Shown in pieces: positions 59,192-64,000 of a stretch of 64,000 bases of DNA. Position 1 is the stretch's first letter. Each line of letters begins with the position of its first letter. Below the pieces are notes generated by a model. It saw only the letters and a program-made list of their open reading frames with translations, was not told the origin of the DNA and made no database searches. The position numbers and the translations under genes were made by a program. Location of the stretch: assembly GCA_910588495.1 (NCBI GenBank), contig CAJUPU010000014.1, positions 1 to 64,000 of the forward strand, read 5' to 3'. This DNA comes from an uncultured Oscillospiraceae bacterium (GTDB lineage: Bacteria; Bacillota; Clostridia; Oscillospirales; Oscillospiraceae).

Positions 59192-60793
59192 TCAAGCTGC
59201 GCCGACTTTCGCATTATTTTTGTCTTGGGCAGTTTGGGATTGCTCCCGCGCTCCCTCAAAATCAAACGCACCAATGAAGTTATAGACGATCTCAATTTCC
59301 CGGATTTTCACCCGCTTCTGCTGTTCGTCGGTCGTGTAGGTGTCGGACACCCTGATCTGTTCCACGAACTCACGCAGGATGGTGGCGTCAAGCTGGGTCA
59401 TGTCCGTGTACTTCTTCACCACAGAAATGAACTTCCTGACGTTGGTTTTCTTCTGCTCCTGCTGTTTCACTTCCCGCCCCAGGGTTTCCACGACGGCCTT
59501 TAACTGTTCCTGCTCCTGTTCATAGTCACGGGACAGCTTGATAAACCGATCATCGGACAGCTTGCCGGAAATGTTGTCCTCGTAAATTCTCTTGAAGATC
59601 ACATCCAGCTCCGCGATGCGCTTTTCAGACTGTGCCAGCACAGCCTTTTTCTGTGCCAGCGCCTTGTCACGCTCCCGCAGGCTCCGTTCCGCCGCCCGCT
59701 GGATAAAGTCGTCCTCGTACTGCGTCACATAGGAGATTGCTTCCCGCAGGTTCCGCAGTACGATTTCTTCCAGCACTACACGGCGGATGGAGTGCGTCTT
59801 GCACAGGGTACGGTCTTTCCGATAGGTGGAGCAGATGTAATATTCCTGTTCCGGCTTGAAGTGGTTGGCCCGGCAAAGGTACATCTTACCGCCGCAATCG
59901 GCGCAGTACACAAGCCCGGAGAACATACCCATGTCCCCCATTTTGGTCGGGCGGCGTCTGGCCTGCCGGATGTTCTGTACGACCAGGAACACACTTTCCT
60001 CAATAATCGCCTCCTGGGTATTCTCGAAGATCACCCACTCGGACGGGTTATTCCAGACCTTTTTCTTGCTCTTGAACGACGGCTTGCAGGTCTTGAAATT
60101 GACCGTATGGCCCAGGTACTCGACACGCTCCAAAATGCGGGAAACCGTTTCGTTTGTCCACTTGCAGGGATTAGCCGTAGGAGCGTTGCAGACCGGCAAG
60201 CCCTTTTCGTGGGCGTAGGCCGTGGGGTTCAGGACGTTGTTCTGTTGCAGCCACTTGGCGATCTGCGTCGGCCCCAGGCCGTCCACGCACAGGGAGAAAA
60301 TCTTTTGCACGATAGCCGCCGCTTCCTCGTCCACAATCCAGCGTTTCTTGTCCTCCGGGTCTTTCATGTACCCATAGGGCGGGATGGTGCAAAGGTGTTC
60401 GCCGGAGCGTCCCTTGGATTGCCAGGTCGCCTTGATCTTCTTGCTGGTGTCCTTGGCGAACATCTCATTAAATACGTTGCGGATTGCGGTGAACTCACTA
60501 TCTCCCTTTATGCTGTCCACCCCGTCATTCACGGCGATGAAGTGAACACCATACTCCGGGAACACCATTTCGGTATACATCCCCACTTGGAGATAGTTGC
60601 GGCCCAGGCGGGACATATCCTTGACGACCACCCGCTTGATCTTGCCCGCCTTGATGTCGGCAAGCATCCGCTGAAAGCCAGGGCGGTTGAAATTTGTCCC
60701 GGAATACCCGTCGTCCTCGTCGTAGTGCCGGATGGCGGTGTAGCCGTGGTCGCGGCAATACTTCTCCAAAATCTTCTTTTGAGAAGCGATTTG
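59192..60793 (-). pseudogene. Large serine recombinase, 5'-truncated
   Basis: About 525 codons remain, from a TTG at 60769 or open frame to 60793, to the stop at 59192. Present are the later part of the resolvase domain (DEDDGYSGTNFNRPGFQRML; VVVKDMSRLGRNYLQVG), the recombinase domain, a zinc-ribbon (CADCGGKMYLC...CSTYRKDRTLCKTH) and a long coiled coil. TndX/Tn4451-type relatives have ~60 more N-terminal residues including the catalytic Ser in a YxRLS motif. Here an in-frame stop at 60794-60796 precedes IASQKKILEKYCRDHG and no start with a ribosome site is visible. The protein would be inactive. The break coincides with the start of AT-rich sequence. Confidence 0.8.
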
Positions 60794-60808
60794 TCAAGGA
60801 TAAATTCA

Positions 60809-60847
60809 CCATTGATAGCGATATTCTCGCTTTCAATGGCGCTTTTT
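60809..60847 (+). terminator. Terminator-like hairpin at the island junction
   Basis: CCATTGA pairs with TCAATGG, with an inner AGCGA/TCGCT stem, followed by CGCTTTTT. No plus-strand gene lies directly upstream, so it may be a relic of the sequence that joined the truncated recombinase. Confidence 0.6.
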
Positions 60848-60903
60848 GCTTAAGTAGCTGTATATGAAATCCTAAAATTCTGAGGTTTTCGACAAAAGCC
60901 CTA

Positions 60904-60932
60904 TTGAACACAGGAATGAGGCGTGTTATAAT
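60904..60932 (+). promoter_or_regulatory. Promoter of the type I restriction operon
   Basis: TTGAAC (60904-60909) and TATAAT (60927-60932) are separated by 17 bp, 30 bp before the hsdR ATG. Confidence 0.8.
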
Positions 60933-60962
60933 TTGCTATATATCGTGAATGGGGGGCGTAGC

Positions 60963-63323
60963 ATGGATAAGAAAAGCCTTAATGAGCAAGAAATCCGGTC
61001 AATATTCATTCGCCCCGCTATCCGAAATGCAGGATGGACTGCTTCTCAAATCCGTGAGGAATATGTTATCACAAAGGGGCGCATTGTTGCTAGAGGCGGC
61101 ACATCCAAGCGAGACGAGGGTAAAAGGGCTGATTATGTCCTATTTTTTAAGCCCCACATTCCGCTGGCAATTATTGAGGCGAAGGACAATAACCATAGTG
61201 TATCTGAGGGGATGCAGCAAGCTATGGAGTATGCTGGGCTCCTGATGATCCCCTTTGTTTTTTCATCCAATGGAGATGCTTTTTCATTCCATAACCGTAT
61301 GATAACAGACGGCGAAAAAGAGCAGACGATAGCTTTGGATGAATTTCCTTCTCCCGAAGTCCTTTGGGAAATGTACAAAAATGGAACTGGCCTGACCACC
61401 GAGCAGGAAACTATTATCAAAGAACCCTACTATGCAGACCGTGAGGATCGAACCCCTTATTATTACCAGCGCAATGCAATCAACCTCACTGTTGAAGCAG
61501 TGATGCGTGGTCAAAATCGCATCCTTCTGGTTATGGCAACCGGAACTGGGAAAACTTTTACGGCATTTCAAATCATCTGGCGGTTGTGGAAAGCCGGTGT
61601 CAAGAAGCGTATCCTGTTCCTTGCTGACAGGAACGCTCTCATTGACCAGACCTACAGCAATGATTTTTCTCCCTTCAAAGATAAAATGACTATCGTTCGC
61701 AATCGGAAGGTTGATAAGTCATATGAAATTTTCCTTGCACTATATCAAGGATTGACCGGGGAAGGCGACAAGGAGATATTTAAGCAGTTCAGTCCATCCT
61801 TCTTCGACCTTGTTATTGTTGACGAATGCCATCGTGGCAGTGCAAAGGCTGACAGTGCATGGAGGGAGGTTTTAGAATACTTCTCCAATGCAACACAAAT
61901 TGGTATGACGGCTACACCCAAGGAAACTAAGGATATTTCAAATATAGATTACTTTGGCAATCCAATCTATACCTATACGCTCCGGCAGGGAATTGAAGAT
62001 GGCTTCTTAGCTCCCTATCGTGTGATTCGAGTAGTGCTGGACAAGGATGCTGAGGGATGGCGGCCCTACGAAGGCCAAAAGGATCGCTATGGCAATGTCA
62101 TAGAAGATCGAGAGTACGGACAAACCGACTTTGACCGTGAGCTTGTACTGGAGCAACGAACCAAAGTTGTTGCAAGAGTCGTTTCTAACTACCTAAAAAA
62201 GCATAACCTGCGATTTGATAAGACCATATTCTTCTGTGTGGACAGAGAACACGCTGACCGAATGCGACAGGCTTTGGTAAATGAGAACCAGGATATGGTC
62301 AACCAAGATGAACGTTACGTCATGCGCATTACCGGCGATGATGAAATCGGGAAAAAACATCTCGATGGGTTCCGAGATGTTGGAAGCAAGTACCCGGTTC
62401 TTGTAACCACCTCCAAGTTGCTTACCACCGGAGTGGATACAAAGATGGTCAAGTTCATTGTGTTGGACTCCAATATCAACAGCATGACAGAGTTCAAACA
62501 GATTATTGGACGCGGAACACGGGTTATGGAAGACCTGGGTAAAATGTTCTTTACTATCTTCGATTTTCGTAATGACACGCGGCACTTTGCCGATCCAGAC
62601 TTTGATGGCCCCTGCGAACAGGACGATGCGTTTACCCCAGATGAAAACGGCGATATTCCAGATGCCCCGGATGATCCCGTAGATAATTCGGAAGATGACT
62701 TGGATGAACAAAAAGGCGTGGATTCAAAGGGACCATGGGATGAGACACTGCCTGGCAGGAGGGTAAAGTATTATGTCCAGAATGTGGAGGTCACAGTTCT
62801 AAAGCAACGGGTACAATATATTGGCAAGAACGGAAAACTCATCACAGAATCTCTGACCGACTATACACGCCGCAATGTTCGAGATCAGTATGCAACACTG
62901 GATGATTTTTTGAGCGCATGGTCTGCGGCTGACCGCAAACAGGCTATCTTGGATGAACTGGAAAAACAAGGTGTTTTGATTGAGGAATTGCAAGAGCAGA
63001 TCGGTCAAGAATTTGATCCCTTTGACCTCTTGTGTCATGTTGCTTTTGATATGCCTCCGCTGACAAGGCGGGAACGGGCAAATAACGTCAGGAAGCGTAA
63101 TTACTTTGCCAAATATGGAGAACAGGCCCAAGCGGTTCTGAACGCCCTTTTGGATAAATACGCTGATGCTGGTGTGTCCGATTTGGAGAACATGGACGTA
63201 TTAAAGGTTGAGCCAATTTCCAGCTTTGGCAACCCTGTGTACATTGTTAACCGTATTTTTAAGGGTAAAAAGGACTTTGAACAAGCGGTTCGGGAACTTG
63301 AGGCCGCTCTTTACGCTGCATAA
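60963..63323 (+). CDS. hsdR: Type I restriction enzyme R subunit
   Basis: This 786-residue restriction/translocase subunit starts at the ATG after GGGGGGCGTAGC. The N-terminal nuclease has a PD-(D/E)xK pattern: Asp57 in KRADYVLFF and Glu72/Lys74 in AIIEAKDNN. The SF2 helicase motor has MATGTGKTFTAFQ (Walker A), VDECHRGSA (motif II), GMTATP (III), TTSKLLTTGVD and QIIGRGTR (VI). The C-terminal part (from ~600) binds the methylase core. With HsdM and HsdS it would cut foreign DNA lacking the host methyl mark. GC content is clearly lower than in the genes to the left, which suggests transfer. Confidence 0.95.
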   Translation: MDKKSLNEQEIRSIFIRPAIRNAGWTASQIREEYVITKGRIVARGGTSKRDEGKRADYVLFFKPHIPLAIIEAKDNNHSVSEGMQQAMEYAGLLMIPFVFSSNGDAFSFHNRMITDGEKEQTIALDEFPSPEVLWEMYKNGTGLTTEQETIIKEPYYADREDRTPYYYQRNAINLTVEAVMRGQNRILLVMATGTGKTFTAFQIIWRLWKAGVKKRILFLADRNALIDQTYSNDFSPFKDKMTIVRNRKVDKSYEIFLALYQGLTGEGDKEIFKQFSPSFFDLVIVDECHRGSAKADSAWREVLEYFSNATQIGMTATPKETKDISNIDYFGNPIYTYTLRQGIEDGFLAPYRVIRVVLDKDAEGWRPYEGQKDRYGNVIEDREYGQTDFDRELVLEQRTKVVARVVSNYLKKHNLRFDKTIFFCVDREHADRMRQALVNENQDMVNQDERYVMRITGDDEIGKKHLDGFRDVGSKYPVLVTTSKLLTTGVDTKMVKFIVLDSNINSMTEFKQIIGRGTRVMEDLGKMFFTIFDFRNDTRHFADPDFDGPCEQDDAFTPDENGDIPDAPDDPVDNSEDDLDEQKGVDSKGPWDETLPGRRVKYYVQNVEVTVLKQRVQYIGKNGKLITESLTDYTRRNVRDQYATLDDFLSAWSAADRKQAILDELEKQGVLIEELQEQIGQEFDPFDLLCHVAFDMPPLTRRERANNVRKRNYFAKYGEQAQAVLNALLDKYADAGVSDLENMDVLKVEPISSFGNPVYIVNRIFKGKKDFEQAVRELEAALYAA

Positions 63324-63342
63324 ATAATAGGAGGACCTCGCT

Positions 63343-64000
63343 ATGGCAGTATCGGGAACAACAAAAGCACTAAAAGATATTATGCGGATTGATGCCGGAA
63401 TCAACGGCGATGCACAGTATATTGAGCAGATTACATGGATGCTGTTTCTTAAAGCTTTTGATTTTAAGGAACAGGAATGGGAAAGCACAGAGAATGACTA
63501 CTACGCCGTTGTTCCCGAACCGTACAGATGGCGAAACTGGGCAGACGATGCAGAGGGTATTACTGGCGATGCATTGTTAGCCCATATAGACGCTATGTTC
63601 AAGGGACTTCGCAAACTGGATACTTCTGAAGATCCTAAAAAGCGCAAGTGGTTAATTCGGAGCATCATGGAAGGTGTCAACAACTTCATGAAGTCTGGTA
63701 CTCTGCTCCGTCAGGTCATTAACAAGATCAATGATGATATTGACTTTTTTTCTATGCCCTCCGGACACCTGTTCAATGGCATCTACGAAAATATGCTCAA
63801 AGATTTGCAGAGTGCAGGAAAGGCTGGCGAATTTTATACTCCGCGCCCTGTGACACGGTTCATTGTCAAAATGGTCGCGCCAAAACTGGGGGAGTCCATA
63901 TTGGACCCGGCCTGTGGGACTGGCGGATTTCTTACCAGTGTTATTGACAGTTACAAAGGCAGCATCCAGTCTGCGAAGGATTACCGTAAACTTCAGCAAT
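63343..64000 (+). CDS. hsdM: Type I restriction-modification methyltransferase subunit, partial
   Basis: The gene starts at an ATG after GGAGG, 20 bp after hsdR, and runs off the window after 219 codons. The N-terminal helical HsdM_N domain (DIMRIDAGINGDAQYIEQIT; FNGIYENMLKDLQSAGKAGEF) is followed by the adenine methylase fold, with GEFYTPRPV and AdoMet motif I DPACGTGGFL. The N-P-P-F catalytic motif IV and any hsdS gene lie beyond the end. Confidence 0.94.
   Translation, partial: MAVSGTTKALKDIMRIDAGINGDAQYIEQITWMLFLKAFDFKEQEWESTENDYYAVVPEPYRWRNWADDAEGITGDALLAHIDAMFKGLRKLDTSEDPKKRKWLIRSIMEGVNNFMKSGTLLRQVINKINDDIDFFSMPSGHLFNGIYENMLKDLQSAGKAGEFYTPRPVTRFIVKMVAPKLGESILDPACGTGGFLTSVIDSYKGSIQSAKDYRKLQQ

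Overview
The window looks like a chromosome segment of a GC-rich anaerobic Firmicute, probably an Oscillospiraceae relative of the Flavonifractor/Lawsonibacter type. This is inferred from SLH-domain surface proteins, a T-box leader, HrcA/CIRCE control, an RNase M5-like protein, strong AGGAGG ribosome binding sites and a complete anaerobic-type cobalamin operon; species is not determined. Most of it has high GC and strongly biased codons, so long antisense ORFs are abundant and have been ignored. The last ~3.2 kb (60.8-64.0 kb) is visibly AT-richer.

Layout. 0-0.5 kb: the tail of a tyrosine integrase, then initiator tRNA-fMet and tRNA-Leu(UAA) with their promoter. 0.5-2.2 kb: a Na/phosphate cotransporter. 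2.4-8.95 kb: a cobalamin-riboswitch operon encoding a secreted SLH-anchored CbiK-type chelatase, a frameshifted lipoprotein sharing its C-terminal beta-domain, and a FecBCD/BtuFCD-like ABC importer. 9.3-13.2 kb: a large, probably abundant S-layer protein with its own strong promoter and terminator. 13.2-14.1 kb: an orphan tail-fibre-like gene and a promoter-terminator unit that may encode a small RNA. 14.2-17.4 kb: a cytosolic ParB-like/BMP fusion, a phosphoesterase and a Nudix hydrolase. 17.5-24.1 kb: a Na/alanine symporter and a T-box-controlled aspS-gatCAB operon for tRNA-dependent amidation. 24-31.7 kb: uracil-DNA glycosylase, an SSB-like protein, small unknowns and hrcA-grpE-dnaK-dnaJ with CIRCE. 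31.9-44 kb: protein O-mannosyltransferase, PHP phosphatase, RpiB, RNase M5-like, HolA, ComEC, HAD phosphatase, ferritin-like protein and PcrA/UvrD helicase. 44-59 kb: a 17-gene cobalamin biosynthesis operon on the minus strand (cbiD to the corrinoid adenosyltransferase), under a second cobalamin riboswitch with an attenuator. 59.2-64 kb: a 5'-truncated large serine recombinase and a type I restriction-modification system that runs off the window.

How it fits together. Two near-identical cobalamin riboswitches place de novo cobalamin synthesis and a surface chelatase/importer under the same signal. The large operon has neither cbiG nor a cobalt chelatase, and the only chelatase here is exported to the cell surface. 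That makes the 2.4-8.9 kb locus the best candidate for an unusual system, perhaps surface capture or metal exchange of tetrapyrroles or corrinoids. Two families of dispersed intergenic repeats are also present. One is a ~160-bp palindrome seen three times, with a compensatory internal stem; the other is a ~130-bp element with three fuller copies and one fragment.
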